Notes under the pieces: model-generated | Told to the model about the DNA's origin: nothing | Database searches by the model: none | The model's input: the letters and a program-made list of their open reading frames with translations, nothing else | Part shown: positions 35,914 to 45,458 of the stretch, one piece after another | Layout: every line of letters starts with the position of its first letter | Position numbering within the stretch: position 1 is the stretch's first letter | Source of the DNA: Pseudomonas sp. CFBP 13711 | GTDB taxonomy: Bacteria > Pseudomonadota > Gammaproteobacteria > Pseudomonadales > Pseudomonadaceae | Direction: 5' to 3' | Assembly (NCBI RefSeq): GCF_014842265.1 | Contig: NZ_JACYVI010000001.1 | Coordinates: forward strand, 544,700 to 608,699 | DNA length: 64,000 bases | Position numbers and translations under genes: made by a program

Positions 35914-38394
35914 ATGTCTGTCTTCTACTGGACGTTGAAAGCGCTGCTGAGCCACTGGCGGCGCCATCCCGTGCAGTTTTTCAGCGTGCTGACCGGCCTG
36001 TGGCTGGCGACCAGCCTGCTGACCGGCGTACAGGCGCTGAACAGTCAGGCCCGTGAAAGCTACGCCAAAGCCAGTCAGATGATCGGTGGCGAGCCGCAGA
36101 AGATCCTGGTCTCGCCCAACGGCGCCAACTTTTCCCAGGACCTGTTCGTGACCTTGCGCCGGGCGGGATGGCCGGTCTCCCCCGCACTCCGCGGGCGCGT
36201 CACCCTGAAGGAAGCGCCGGAGCAGCGCCTGACCGTGCTCGGCATCGAGCCAGTCTCACTGCCGGTGAACACCGCGCTGGCGGGGCAATCGCTGGACACC
36301 GCGCAGATCGTCGACTTCTTCACCCCTCCCGGCACCACCTGGATTTCGCCGCAGACCCTCGCGGCCCTCGGTCTTCATGAAGGCCAGCAGCCGGTCATCG
36401 ACTCCGGCAAGGTGCTGCCGCCACTGCGCGGGAAAACCGACATGGCGCCGGGTGTACTGCTCATGGACATCGGTTTCGCCCAGCAACTGCTCAACCAGCC
36501 CAATCAGATCTCGCGGCTGGTGCTGCCCAAGGATTTTGCCGAAAACGCTCCTCCCCTGCCGGCCGAGCTGAACGGCGAACTGGTGCTGCGCAAAAGCGGC
36601 GAAGACAACGACCTGGGCAGGCTCACCGAGAGCTTCCACCTGAACCTCGACGCGCTGGGTTTTCTCTCGTTCGTAGTCGGGCTGTTCATCGTGCACGCGG
36701 CCATTGGTCTCGCGCTGGAACAGCGTCGTGGGCTGCTGCGCAATCTGCGTGCCTGCGGGGTCAGCGCACGTGGGTTGATGGTGAGTCTGGTGGTCGAGCT
36801 TGGGGTGCTGGCCTTGCTCGGCGGCATCGCCGGCGTCATCAGTGGCTACTGGCTGGCGAGCGCGCTGTTGCCCGATGTTGCGGCGAGTCTGCGCGGGCTG
36901 TACGGCGCTGAAGTCGCGGGCCACCTGAACCTGAGCATCTGGTGGTGGCTGAGTGGATTGGGCGTCAGTCTGCTCGGCGCGTTTCTCGCGGGCGCCAGCA
37001 GCCTGCTGCGCGCGGCGCGTCTGCCCTTGCTGGCGCTGGCCAATGCCCAGGCATGGCACGAAACCCACGCCAAATGGCTGCGACGCCAGGGCTGGGTTGC
37101 CGGGATTTCGGCGTTGATTGCAGTATCGGCCGCGCTGTTTGGCGACAGCCTGGCGCTGGGCTTCGTGTTGATGGCCAGCCTGTTATTGAGTGCGGCGCTG
37201 GGCCTTCCGGTGCTGCTCAACCTGCTGCTCAACGCACTGTTGGGCAGGAGCCGTTCGGTGCTGGGTCAGTGGTTTCTCGCTGACTGCCGACAACAATTGC
37301 CGGCCCTGAGCCTAGCGCTCATGGCCTTACTTCTGGCGATGGCAGCAAACATCGGCGCGGGTAGCATGACGTCGGGGTTCCGCCAGACGTTCACCCACTG
37401 GCTGGAGCAACGCCTTAGCGCCGAGCTGTACATCAATCCGCAGAATCCCGCCCAGGCCGCGCCGTTGCAGCAGTGGTTGAGTCAGCAACCGCTGACCTCG
37501 GCGGTGCTGCCCAACTGGCAGGTGTCGCTGCAGCTGCATGGCTGGCCGGCCGAGCTGTATGGCGTCATCGACCATCCGCACTATCGCCAGCATTGGCCGC
37601 TGCTGGAATCGGCGAGCGGCGATGCCTGGAAGCAACTGGCGCAGGAAGACACGCTGATGCTCAGCGAACAACTGGCCCGCCGTCTGGACGTCAGCGTTGG
37701 CGATGAAGTGAAACTGCCGGCGCCGGACGGGCCGTGGCCGCTGCGGGTCGTTGGCATTTATGCCGATTACGGCAATCCCAAGGGCCACATGCTGGTGAAC
37801 GCCGACCACCTGCTCAAGCACTGGCCGCAGCTGACGCCCAACCGTTTCAATCTGCGCATCGATCCCCACGCCATCCCGCAACTGCTGAGGGTGCTGCACA
37901 ACAAATTCACCATCGACGACAACCGCATCGTCGATCAGATTCAGCTCAAAGCCTGGTCGCAGCAGGTCTTCGAACGCACCTTCGCCGCCACGGCCGCGTT
38001 GAACAGCCTGACCTTGATGGTGGCCGGCGTCGCGCTGTTCATCAGTCTCCTCACCCAGAGCCAGAGCCGCCTCGCACAACTGGCGCCGCTGTGGGCGCTG
38101 GGCGTGACGCGGCGCCAATTGATGTTGCTCAATCTGGCGCAGACGTGGCTCCTGGCGGTGCTGACGCTGGTGCTGGCAATTCCGCTGGGGCTGTTACTGG
38201 CGTGGTGTCTGGACGCAGTGATCAACGTGCAAGCCTTCGGTTGGCGCCTGCCGCTGCAGGTGTTCCCGATGCAGCTGTTGCGCCTGACGCTGCTGGCAAT
38301 GCTCGCCACACTGCTGGCCTCGGCATGGCCGCTCTACCGTTTGTACCGCACCCGCCCTGCTGATTTGCTGAGGACTTTCGCCAATGAAGGTTAA
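35914..38394 (+). CDS. FtsX-like ABC permease (AttFG-like fusion)
   Basis: This 826-residue inner-membrane protein has an N-terminal span, a large periplasmic domain, a first FtsX block near residues 245-385, further spans to about 480, a second periplasmic domain, and a second FtsX block near 690-815 (LAQLAPLWALGVTRRQLMLL). It thus looks like two MacB-type permease modules in one chain, where Agrobacterium/Vibrio have separate AttF and AttG. It overlaps the AttH-like gene by 11 nt. Confidence 0.87.
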   Translation: MSVFYWTLKALLSHWRRHPVQFFSVLTGLWLATSLLTGVQALNSQARESYAKASQMIGGEPQKILVSPNGANFSQDLFVTLRRAGWPVSPALRGRVTLKEAPEQRLTVLGIEPVSLPVNTALAGQSLDTAQIVDFFTPPGTTWISPQTLAALGLHEGQQPVIDSGKVLPPLRGKTDMAPGVLLMDIGFAQQLLNQPNQISRLVLPKDFAENAPPLPAELNGELVLRKSGEDNDLGRLTESFHLNLDALGFLSFVVGLFIVHAAIGLALEQRRGLLRNLRACGVSARGLMVSLVVELGVLALLGGIAGVISGYWLASALLPDVAASLRGLYGAEVAGHLNLSIWWWLSGLGVSLLGAFLAGASSLLRAARLPLLALANAQAWHETHAKWLRRQGWVAGISALIAVSAALFGDSLALGFVLMASLLLSAALGLPVLLNLLLNALLGRSRSVLGQWFLADCRQQLPALSLALMALLLAMAANIGAGSMTSGFRQTFTHWLEQRLSAELYINPQNPAQAAPLQQWLSQQPLTSAVLPNWQVSLQLHGWPAELYGVIDHPHYRQHWPLLESASGDAWKQLAQEDTLMLSEQLARRLDVSVGDEVKLPAPDGPWPLRVVGIYADYGNPKGHMLVNADHLLKHWPQLTPNRFNLRIDPHAIPQLLRVLHNKFTIDDNRIVDQIQLKAWSQQVFERTFAATAALNSLTLMVAGVALFISLLTQSQSRLAQLAPLWALGVTRRQLMLLNLAQTWLLAVLTLVLAIPLGLLLAWCLDAVINVQAFGWRLPLQVFPMQLLRLTLLAMLATLLASAWPLYRLYRTRPADLLRTFANEG

Positions 38395-39481
38395 AGCCCT
38401 GCCGCTGCTCGTTGGCCTGTTGCTCGTCACCCTGCTTAGCGGCTGCGACGACAAACCCGAGGAAGAAAAAGGCTTCGCAGGCCTTGCCGACGACGCCTCA
38501 AGTTACGCACAGGTAACGCCGGACAAGCGCTTCGTGTTTCCCGACGATCATGGCCCCCACGATGATTTCCGCATCGAGTGGTGGTACGTCACCGCCAACC
38601 TCAAGGATGCCGACGGCCAGTCGTTCGGCGTGCAATGGACCCTATTTCGCAATGCCCTCCCCCGCGCGAAAGGGCTGCAAGGCGATGGGTCTGGCTGGAA
38701 TAACCGCAATCTGTGGATGGGCCACGCCGCCGTGACGTCCCAGGACGATCATTTCGCAGCGGAACGCTACGCCCGAGGCGGCGTGCAGCAGGCCGGGGTG
38801 ACGCTGGCACCGTTCGCAGCCTGGATAGATGACTGGTCCTTCACCAGCCAGTCTGCCAACGATGACCCGCTGGCGGACATGCAGTTGCAGGCCGGCAGTC
38901 CGCAGTTCAACTATCGCCTGCACCTGAAAGCCACGAAGCCGTTGGTGCTGCAAGGCAAACAGGGCTTCAGTCAGAAGTCCGAGCAGGGTCGGGCGTCGTA
39001 CTACTACAGCCAGCCGTTTTTTCAGGCGGACGGCAGCCTCGAAATCGACGGCAAAACCTATCAGGTGTCCGGGCCCGCGTGGCTGGACCGGGAGTGGAGC
39101 AGCCAGCCGCTCACGGATAATCAAACGGGCTGGGACTGGTTCTCGCTGCATCTGGGTGATGGCAACGAAGTCATGCTCTATCGCATGCGGCAAAAGGACG
39201 GCGAGCCGTACCTGACCGGGACATGGATCAACGCCGATGGCAGCACCGAGCAATTGGCAGCGAAAGATATCGAACTGGTCCCGGAAGACACTACTGACGT
39301 TGAAGGCCGCGACATGCCCACACGCTGGTCGGTGAAAATCCCGTCGAGGGCCGTGGATATCGCGGTCGAAGCGCTTAACCCCCAGGCGTGGATGAACCTG
39401 CAGATTCCTTATTGGGAGGGGCCGGTCACCCTGAGCGGTAGCCATGAGGGTGTGGGGTATCTGGAGATGACGGGCTACTGA
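38384..39481 (+). CDS. AttH/CrtC-like lipoprotein
   Basis: This 365-residue protein has a lipoprotein signal with lipobox LLSGC (Cys20). The remainder is a tandem lipocalin-like AttH/CrtC fold, with the family phrases DFRIEWWYVTANL, VQWTLFRNALP and GWDWFSLHLGDGNEVMLYRMR. AttH family includes carotenoid hydratase and phenylalanine-lipid-type relatives, but the substrate here is unknown. It is translated after the permease through an 11-nt overlap, completing an AttEFGH-like operon probably devoted to envelope lipid handling. Confidence 0.88.
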   Translation: MKVKALPLLVGLLLVTLLSGCDDKPEEEKGFAGLADDASSYAQVTPDKRFVFPDDHGPHDDFRIEWWYVTANLKDADGQSFGVQWTLFRNALPRAKGLQGDGSGWNNRNLWMGHAAVTSQDDHFAAERYARGGVQQAGVTLAPFAAWIDDWSFTSQSANDDPLADMQLQAGSPQFNYRLHLKATKPLVLQGKQGFSQKSEQGRASYYYSQPFFQADGSLEIDGKTYQVSGPAWLDREWSSQPLTDNQTGWDWFSLHLGDGNEVMLYRMRQKDGEPYLTGTWINADGSTEQLAAKDIELVPEDTTDVEGRDMPTRWSVKIPSRAVDIAVEALNPQAWMNLQIPYWEGPVTLSGSHEGVGYLEMTGY

Positions 39482-39617
39482 CACGCCGCCGGCGCCAGAC
39501 CCTAATAATCATCTAAAGTTTCCTGATGGCTGCCGATAAACAAAGCATCGGACAGTGAACCCGATACCCCAACCCCGTCAGGCCAGGACGCCTGCTTCAA
39601 TAGCGTCTGGAGCCTCG

Positions 39618-39845
39618 ATGTCTACATTAAGCTTGAAAGATATGCAGTCGGATCTCGAAGATTCGGCGGCTTACTTTGACTCTCTGTCGCAATTTCTCGA
39701 AGGTCATGCCATCTACCTGAAGGCTCAGAGAGTTGTGTGTCGACAAGAGGACCTCATGCTCCTCGAAAGTCACGCCGGTAACCTCGCCAACTCGGTGAGG
39801 TACATCAAAACCGCGGCTTTACGGATCGCCAACCGCTCGCGTTGA
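39618..39845 (+). CDS. Small hypothetical protein, 75 residues
   Basis: This frame has TGGAG upstream of its ATG and encodes a helical, soluble protein (opens MSTLSLKDMQSDLEDSAAYFDSL). No signal or known domain is seen. Codon use is more AT-rich than the neighbours and it lies just before an integrase remnant, so it may be part of acquired DNA. Earlier in-frame starts (39555) are less supported. Confidence 0.55.
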   Translation: MSTLSLKDMQSDLEDSAAYFDSLSQFLEGHAIYLKAQRVVCRQEDLMLLESHAGNLANSVRYIKTAALRIANRSR

Positions 39846-39981
39846 CTCGGGCGAGATATGCGCTTCCCAGGCATCACGTGGGCAGCGCCTCTTGCACCTA
39901 TGAGCGAGTCGACACCCCACGAAAAACGTCGTCGGTGATTGTAAACCCGGCCACACCTCCCTCCCTTGCAATGTTTTTTTA

Positions 39982-40245
39982 TTGAACGATCCACGCCTGC
40001 TGGTACTCGATAAAGCTAGGCCGCTGACGGCAGCGCGCCCTGATGACGTGTTCGCGCCGATAGGAAGCGGGCTCGTGTCAGGGCTGTATATCCGCGCCGG
40101 GACAGGGCCGAATCGTTACTGGCTGAGTGCATTGCGCAGGCTCGGGATTAGACAGCGCAGGATGTACGACACGCGCCATATGTACGCAATCATGCGCCTG
40201 ATGCCCGGAATGAACCCGGCATCTATCGCCGCGCAATCCCAGTAA
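39982..40245 (+). pseudogene. Tyrosine-recombinase (phage-type integrase) C-terminal remnant
   Basis: About 87 codons are open from a TTG at 39982. The last third reads LRRLGIRQRRMYDTRHMYAIMRLMPGMNPASIAAQ, quoted here only for its key parts: the DTRH box and the LMPGMNPASIA segment that precede the usual QLGHS. The sequence then ends at SQ-stop, so the catalytic tyrosine part and most of the N-terminus are missing. It is a relic of an integrated element, 37 bp before asnO. Confidence 0.65.
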
Positions 40246-40282
40246 CGCCAAACACGCCGAAAACATAAAGGGTTTAGGACAG

Positions 40283-42055
40283 ATGTGCGGATTAGCTGGC
40301 GAACTACGCTTTGACAATCAACCTGCGGATCTCGCCGCAGTAGAACGTATCACCCATCATCTCGCGGCTCGCGGCCCGGATGCGTGGGGGTTTCACAGCC
40401 AGGGGCCGATTGCCCTCGGCCACCGTCGATTGAAAATCATGGACCTGTCGGACGGCTCGGCGCAGCCGATGATCGACAGCCACCTGGGCCTGTCCCTGGC
40501 CTTCAACGGCGCGATTTACAACTTCCCGGAACTGCGTGCCGAGCTCGAAAGCCTTGGCTACCAGTTCCACTCCGGCGGCGACACCGAAGTGCTGCTCAAG
40601 GGCTACCATGCCTGGGGCGCTGACATGCTGCCCAAGCTCAACGGCATGTTCGCGTTCGCCATCTGGGAGCGCGACAACAGAAGCCTGTTCATCGCCCGCG
40701 ACCGTCTCGGCGTCAAGCCGCTGTACCTGTCGCGCACCGATAAGCGCCTGCGTTTTGCGTCCGCGCTGCCCGCGTTGCTCAAAGGCGGCGACATCAGCCC
40801 GATGCTCGACCCGGTCGCGCTCAATCATTACCTGAACTTCCACGCCGTGGTGCCTGCGCCGCGCACGTTGCTGGCCGGTGTGGAAAAACTGCCGCCGGCG
40901 TCGTGGATGCGCGTGAGCGCCGAAGGCAAGGTCGAGCAGAAAGTCTGGTGGACCCTGCCCTATGGCCCGCGTGCCGACGAAGCAAATCTGACCCTCGAAG
41001 ACTGGCGCGACCGTGTGCTCGACAGCACGCGCGAAGCCGTTGCCATTCGTCAACGCGCTGCGGTGGACGTTGGGGTGCTGCTGTCCGGCGGCGTTGACTC
41101 GAGCATGCTGGTCGGTCTGCTGCGTGAAGTGGGCGTGAAAGATCTGTCGACTTTCTCCATCGGCTTTCAGGATGCCGGCGGCGAACGCGGCGACGAGTTC
41201 CAGTATTCGGACCTGATCGCCAAACACTACGGCACCAACCACCATCAACTGCGCATCAAGGAAAGCGAAATCATCGAGCAACTGCCCGCCGCCTTCCGTG
41301 CAATGAGCGAGCCGATGGTCAGCCACGACTGCATCGCCTTTTATCTGCTGTCCCGCGAAGTGGCCAAGCACTGCAAGGTGGTTCAGAGCGGTCAGGGCGC
41401 GGACGAGTTGTTCGCCGGTTATCACTGGTACCCGCAAGTGGACGGCGCCAGTGACCCATACGCCGCCTACCGCGATGCGTTCTTCGACCGCAGTTACGCC
41501 GAATACGCCGAGACCGTCACGCCGAAATGGCTGACGGCGAATGACGCGGCCGGTGATTTCGTGCGCGAGCATTTCGCGATGCCGGGCGCTGATGCCGCCG
41601 TGGACAAAGCCCTGCGACTGGACAGCACGGTCATGCTGGTGGATGACCCGGTCAAACGCGTCGACAACATGACCATGGCCTGGGGCCTCGAAGCACGCAC
41701 CCCGTTCCTCGACTATCGACTGGTCGAGCTGTCGGCTCGGGTCCCGGGCCGCTTCAAGTTGCCGGACGGCGGCAAGCAGGTGCTCAAGGAAGCCGCGCGA
41801 CTGGTGATCCCGTCCGAAGTCATTGATCGCAAGAAAGGTTATTTCCCGGTGCCGGGCCTCAAGCATCTGGAAGGCGATACGCTGAACTGGGTCCGCGATC
41901 TGCTGCTCGATCCAAGCCAGGACCGTGGCCTGTTCAACCCGGTCATGCTCGACAAACTGCTCACCGATCCACAGGGTCAACTGACGCCCCTGCGCGGCTC
42001 CAAGCTGTGGCAGCTCGCAGCGCTGAACCTGTGGCTCAGCGAACAAGGACTCTGA
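40283..42055 (+). CDS. asnO: N-acetylglutaminylglutamine amidotransferase (asparagine-synthetase-like)
   Basis: This 590-residue enzyme amidates the dipeptide to form the osmolyte N-acetylglutaminylglutamine amide (NAGGN). The N-terminal nucleophile Cys2 (MCGLAGE) and class-II glutaminase fold are present, with the synthetase PP-loop SGGVDSS near residue 265. Distinct operon partners (ngg, M42 peptidase) separate it from AsnB. NAGGN accumulates in osmotically stressed P. aeruginosa and P. syringae. It begins 37 bp after the integrase remnant, so its promoter may lie in acquired DNA. Confidence 0.93.
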   Translation: MCGLAGELRFDNQPADLAAVERITHHLAARGPDAWGFHSQGPIALGHRRLKIMDLSDGSAQPMIDSHLGLSLAFNGAIYNFPELRAELESLGYQFHSGGDTEVLLKGYHAWGADMLPKLNGMFAFAIWERDNRSLFIARDRLGVKPLYLSRTDKRLRFASALPALLKGGDISPMLDPVALNHYLNFHAVVPAPRTLLAGVEKLPPASWMRVSAEGKVEQKVWWTLPYGPRADEANLTLEDWRDRVLDSTREAVAIRQRAAVDVGVLLSGGVDSSMLVGLLREVGVKDLSTFSIGFQDAGGERGDEFQYSDLIAKHYGTNHHQLRIKESEIIEQLPAAFRAMSEPMVSHDCIAFYLLSREVAKHCKVVQSGQGADELFAGYHWYPQVDGASDPYAAYRDAFFDRSYAEYAETVTPKWLTANDAAGDFVREHFAMPGADAAVDKALRLDSTVMLVDDPVKRVDNMTMAWGLEARTPFLDYRLVELSARVPGRFKLPDGGKQVLKEAARLVIPSEVIDRKKGYFPVPGLKHLEGDTLNWVRDLLLDPSQDRGLFNPVMLDKLLTDPQGQLTPLRGSKLWQLAALNLWLSEQGL

Positions 42056-42058
42056 CCG

Positions 42059-43807
42059 ATGAAAGCCAACGCTTCGATTCATAACCAGCGTTTGTTGCGC
42101 GGCCAGGCGCCGTCGTACGAGCGCTTGCAGGCTCGCCTTGCCGAAGACGGCAGCACGCCTGAGACAGAACCGCTGGCTCTGCATTGCGGCTGGGGACGGC
42201 TGCTGATTGGCCATACCTACCCTGACCCGGCAACCCTCGCGCAAGAGTTGCTCAACGAAAAGCAGGGCGAGCGCGACATCGCCTTGTATGTCGCCGCACC
42301 GCAACAGGTGCTGGCGCAATCGCCGCAACAATTGTTTCTCGATCCGTCAGACACGCTGCGCCTGTGGTTCAGCGATTACCGCCCGGCCCAGCGGGTGTTT
42401 CGTGGCTTCAGGATTCGCCGAGCGCAAAGCGAAGGTGACTGGACCGCGATCAACAATTTGTACATCGCCCGTGGCATGTTGCCCATTGACCCTGCCCTGC
42501 TGACGCCTCGGCACCAAGGCGGCCCGGTCTACTGGATTGCTGAAGACGAGACCACCAACGCCGTGATCGGCAGCGTCATGGGCCTGAATCACCAAAAGGC
42601 GTTCAACGATCCCGAAAACGGCAGCAGCCTGTGGTGCCTGGCGGTTGATCCGCAATGCACACGGCCTGGCGTCGGCGAAGTGCTGGTGCGTCATCTGGTC
42701 GAGCACTTCCAGAGCCGGGGTCTGGCGTACCTTGATCTGTCGGTGCTGCACGACAACGAACAAGCAAAAAGCCTGTACGCCAAGCTGGGCTTCCGCAATC
42801 TGCCAACCTTTGCCATCAAGCGAAAAAACGGCATCAACGAGAAGTTGTTTCTCGGACCCGGCCCCCAGGCAGACTTCAACCCGTACGCGCGCATCATTGT
42901 CGAAGAAGCCCATCGTCGCGGCATCGAGGTGCAAGTAGATGATGCCGAGGCCGGACTGTTCACGCTGATTCATGGCAGCCGCCGGGTGCGCTGCCGTGAG
43001 TCGTTGAGCGACCTGACCACCGCCGTCAGCATGACGCTGTGCCAGGACAAGCGCATGACCCAGAAGACGCTGAAGGCGGCGGGGCTGGAAGTGCCGGTGC
43101 AGCAACTGGCGGGTAACGGCGACGACAACCTGGCGTTTCTCGAAGAACACCAGCGCGTCGTGGTCAAGCCGGTCGATGGCGAACAGGGTCAGGGCGTGGC
43201 CGTGGACCTTCGTACGATCGAAGATGTCCAGGCGGCGGTCGAGCGTGCTCGCCAGTTCGACAGCCGTGTGCTGCTCGAAAGCTTCCACGAAGGGCTCGAC
43301 TTGCGCATCGTCGTGATTGGATTTGAGGTCGTCGCTGCGGCCATCCGCCGTCCTGCCGAGATCATCGGCGATGGCCGTCACACCGTGGGTCAGCTGATCG
43401 AGGCGCAAAGTCGCCGTCGCTCTGCAGCCACGGGCGGCGAGAGCAAGATTCCCGTGGACGACGAAACTCACCGCACCGTAGAGGACGCGGGTTTCAGCTT
43501 CGAAAGCGTGTTACCGGCCGATCAGCGTCTGGCCGTGCGCCGCACCGCGAACCTGCACACCGGCGGCTGCCTGGAAGACGTCACCGCGATTCTTCACCCG
43601 GTGCTGAAAGACGCCGCCGTACGTGCCGCCCGCGCCCTCGACATCCCGGTGGTGGGTCTGGACCTGATGGTGCCCGCCGCCGATCAGCCGGAGTATGTGT
43701 TCATCGAAGCGAACGAGCGCTGCGGCCTGGCCAATCACGAGCCACAACCGACGGCCGAGCGTTTCGTCGATCTGTTGTTTCCCCACAGCCAGCCTGCACA
43801 TGGCTAA
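42059..43807 (+). CDS. ngg: N-acetylglutaminylglutamine synthetase
   Basis: This 582-residue protein combines an N-terminal GNAT acetyltransferase (about residues 115-265, LWCLAVDPQCTRPGVGEVLVRHL) with a C-terminal ATP-grasp ligase (about 320-580; VVKPVDGEQGQGVAVDL, LLESFHEGLDLRIVV, FIEANERCGL). It would acetylate glutamine and join the second glutamine. It starts 3 nt after the asnO stop codon, so the two are surely co-transcribed. Confidence 0.94.
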   Translation: MKANASIHNQRLLRGQAPSYERLQARLAEDGSTPETEPLALHCGWGRLLIGHTYPDPATLAQELLNEKQGERDIALYVAAPQQVLAQSPQQLFLDPSDTLRLWFSDYRPAQRVFRGFRIRRAQSEGDWTAINNLYIARGMLPIDPALLTPRHQGGPVYWIAEDETTNAVIGSVMGLNHQKAFNDPENGSSLWCLAVDPQCTRPGVGEVLVRHLVEHFQSRGLAYLDLSVLHDNEQAKSLYAKLGFRNLPTFAIKRKNGINEKLFLGPGPQADFNPYARIIVEEAHRRGIEVQVDDAEAGLFTLIHGSRRVRCRESLSDLTTAVSMTLCQDKRMTQKTLKAAGLEVPVQQLAGNGDDNLAFLEEHQRVVVKPVDGEQGQGVAVDLRTIEDVQAAVERARQFDSRVLLESFHEGLDLRIVVIGFEVVAAAIRRPAEIIGDGRHTVGQLIEAQSRRRSAATGGESKIPVDDETHRTVEDAGFSFESVLPADQRLAVRRTANLHTGGCLEDVTAILHPVLKDAAVRAARALDIPVVGLDLMVPAADQPEYVFIEANERCGLANHEPQPTAERFVDLLFPHSQPAHG

Positions 43808-43843
43808 GGCGCAACCGCTGTAGCCCTGAGCCTGCCCGCGACA

Positions 43844-43879
43844 GGTCTGGCCGGACGACGAATTCGTCGACACCAGACC
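43844..43879 (+). repeat. Intra-operon palindrome
   Basis: GGTCTGG (43844-43850) and CCAGACC (43873-43879) enclose the smaller palindrome GACGAATTCGTC. No T-tract follows, so it may act as an mRNA stabiliser or processing site between ngg and the peptidase gene. Confidence 0.55.
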
Positions 43880-43934
43880 CGTCCCGCGAGCGAGTCCGCT
43901 CTCAGCTTAATCTGCGCCACACATTGAGGTCCCT

Positions 43935-45119
43935 ATGACGACTGCAAACATCCTTGAACCGGATCTGAATTACCTGCAGAAAGTCCTGCTGGAAATGCTC
44001 GCGATCCCGAGCCCCACCGGTTTTACCGACACCATCGTGCGCTACGTCGCCGAGCGGCTTGAAGAACTGGGCATTCCGTTCGAACTGACCCGTCGCGGCA
44101 CCATCCGCGCCACGTTGAAAGGCAAACAGAACAGCCCCGATCGTGCCGTTTCCGCGCACCTGGACACCATCGGTGCCAGCGTTCGTGAAGTGAAAGACAA
44201 CGGCCGACTGGGCCTGGCCCCGGTGGGTTGCTGGTCCAGTCGCTTTGCCGAAGGCAGCCGCGTCAGCGTGTTCACCGACACCGGCGTGATTCGCGGCAGC
44301 GTGCTGCCGTTGATGGCGTCGGGGCATGCGTTCAATACCGCCGTCGACACCATGCCCATCAGCTGGGACCACGTTGAAGTGCGCCTGGACGCCTACAGCG
44401 CCACCCGCGCGGACTGCGAATCGGTGGGCATCAACATCGGCGATTTCGTGGCGTTCGACCCGCTGCCCGAGTTCACCGACAGCGGGCACATCAGCGCTCG
44501 CCATCTGGACGACAAAGCTGGCGTGGCCGCCCTGCTCGCCGCGCTCAAAGCCATCGTCGACAGCGGCGTCGAGCCCCTGATCGATTGCCACCCGCTGTTC
44601 ACCATTACCGAAGAAACCGGCAGCGGTGCTGCAGGCAGCCTGCCGTGGGACGTGAGCGAGTTCGTCGGTATCGACATCGCGCCCGTTGCGCCCGGCCAGC
44701 ATTCAAGCGAACACGCGGTCAGCGTGGCGATGCAGGATTCCGGCGGTCCCTATGACTATCATCTGTCGCGGCACCTGCTGCACCTGGGTGTGCAAAACGA
44801 CTTGTCCGTGCGCCGCGACCTGTTCCGCTATTACTACAGCGACGCGCATTCGGCGATCACTGCCGGTTATGACACGCGCACGGCCCTGCTGGCGTTCGGC
44901 TGCGATGCGACCCATGGCTATGAGCGCACGCACATCGACAGCCTGAGCACCCTGAGCCGTCTGCTCACCGCCTACATCATGAGCCCGCCGGTATTCGCCA
45001 GCGATGCGCACCCGTCCAACGCGTCGCTGGAGAATTTCAGCCATCAGCTGGAGCACGACGCGCAGATGGAAAGCGACACGCGCGTGCCATCGGTGGATAC
45101 GTTGGTGGGGCAGCGATAG
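43935..45119 (+). CDS. Osmoprotectant NAGGN system M42 family peptidase
   Basis: This 394-residue cytoplasmic metallopeptidase of the M42 (glutamyl aminopeptidase/endoglucanase-like) family has its metal ligands in HLDTIGA, HLDDKAGVAALL, EETGSGAAG and the C-terminal THGYERTH. In the NAGGN locus this enzyme is predicted to process or degrade the dipeptide when osmotic stress ends. It lies 127 bp after ngg across a palindrome. Confidence 0.93.
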   Translation: MTTANILEPDLNYLQKVLLEMLAIPSPTGFTDTIVRYVAERLEELGIPFELTRRGTIRATLKGKQNSPDRAVSAHLDTIGASVREVKDNGRLGLAPVGCWSSRFAEGSRVSVFTDTGVIRGSVLPLMASGHAFNTAVDTMPISWDHVEVRLDAYSATRADCESVGINIGDFVAFDPLPEFTDSGHISARHLDDKAGVAALLAALKAIVDSGVEPLIDCHPLFTITEETGSGAAGSLPWDVSEFVGIDIAPVAPGQHSSEHAVSVAMQDSGGPYDYHLSRHLLHLGVQNDLSVRRDLFRYYYSDAHSAITAGYDTRTALLAFGCDATHGYERTHIDSLSTLSRLLTAYIMSPPVFASDAHPSNASLENFSHQLEHDAQMESDTRVPSVDTLVGQR

Positions 45120-45183
45120 CCTGCCCGTACGGGGCGCGATAGCATCGCCGCCCCGTGTACTTTTTGTGATTGCCGAGAAATGT

Positions 45184-45414
45184 ATGCTGATCCCTTACGA
45201 CCAACTCGAAGCCGACACCCTGACGCGCCTGATCGAGGACTTCGTGACCCGCGATGGCACTGACAATGGCGATGACACCCCCCTTGAAACCCGCGTGTTG
45301 CGGGTACGCCATGCGTTGAGCAAGGGTCAGGCGGTGATTTTCTTCGACATGGACAGCCAGCAATGTCAGCTGATGCTCAAGCACGAAGTGCCCAAGGAAT
45401 ATTTCGAGGAATAG
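45184..45414 (+). CDS. YheU family protein
   Basis: This 76-residue protein has the family opening MLIPYDQLEADTLTRLIEDF, the acidic loop RDGTDNGDDTPLETRV and KGQAVIFFDMDSQQCQLM. Function is unknown in all members. It may be the last gene of the NAGGN operon. ATG at 45184 is the family start. Confidence 0.93.
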   Translation: MLIPYDQLEADTLTRLIEDFVTRDGTDNGDDTPLETRVLRVRHALSKGQAVIFFDMDSQQCQLMLKHEVPKEYFEE

Positions 45415-45458
45415 GCCCCTGCGCCCACAACCGGGTCTGGATGGCGACTAAGGTGGAC

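Noticed and set aside
40304..42331. 675-codon open frame antisense to asnO
   Set aside because: Its amino-acid composition is that of a GC-rich shadow frame, and asnO is unambiguous on the other strand.
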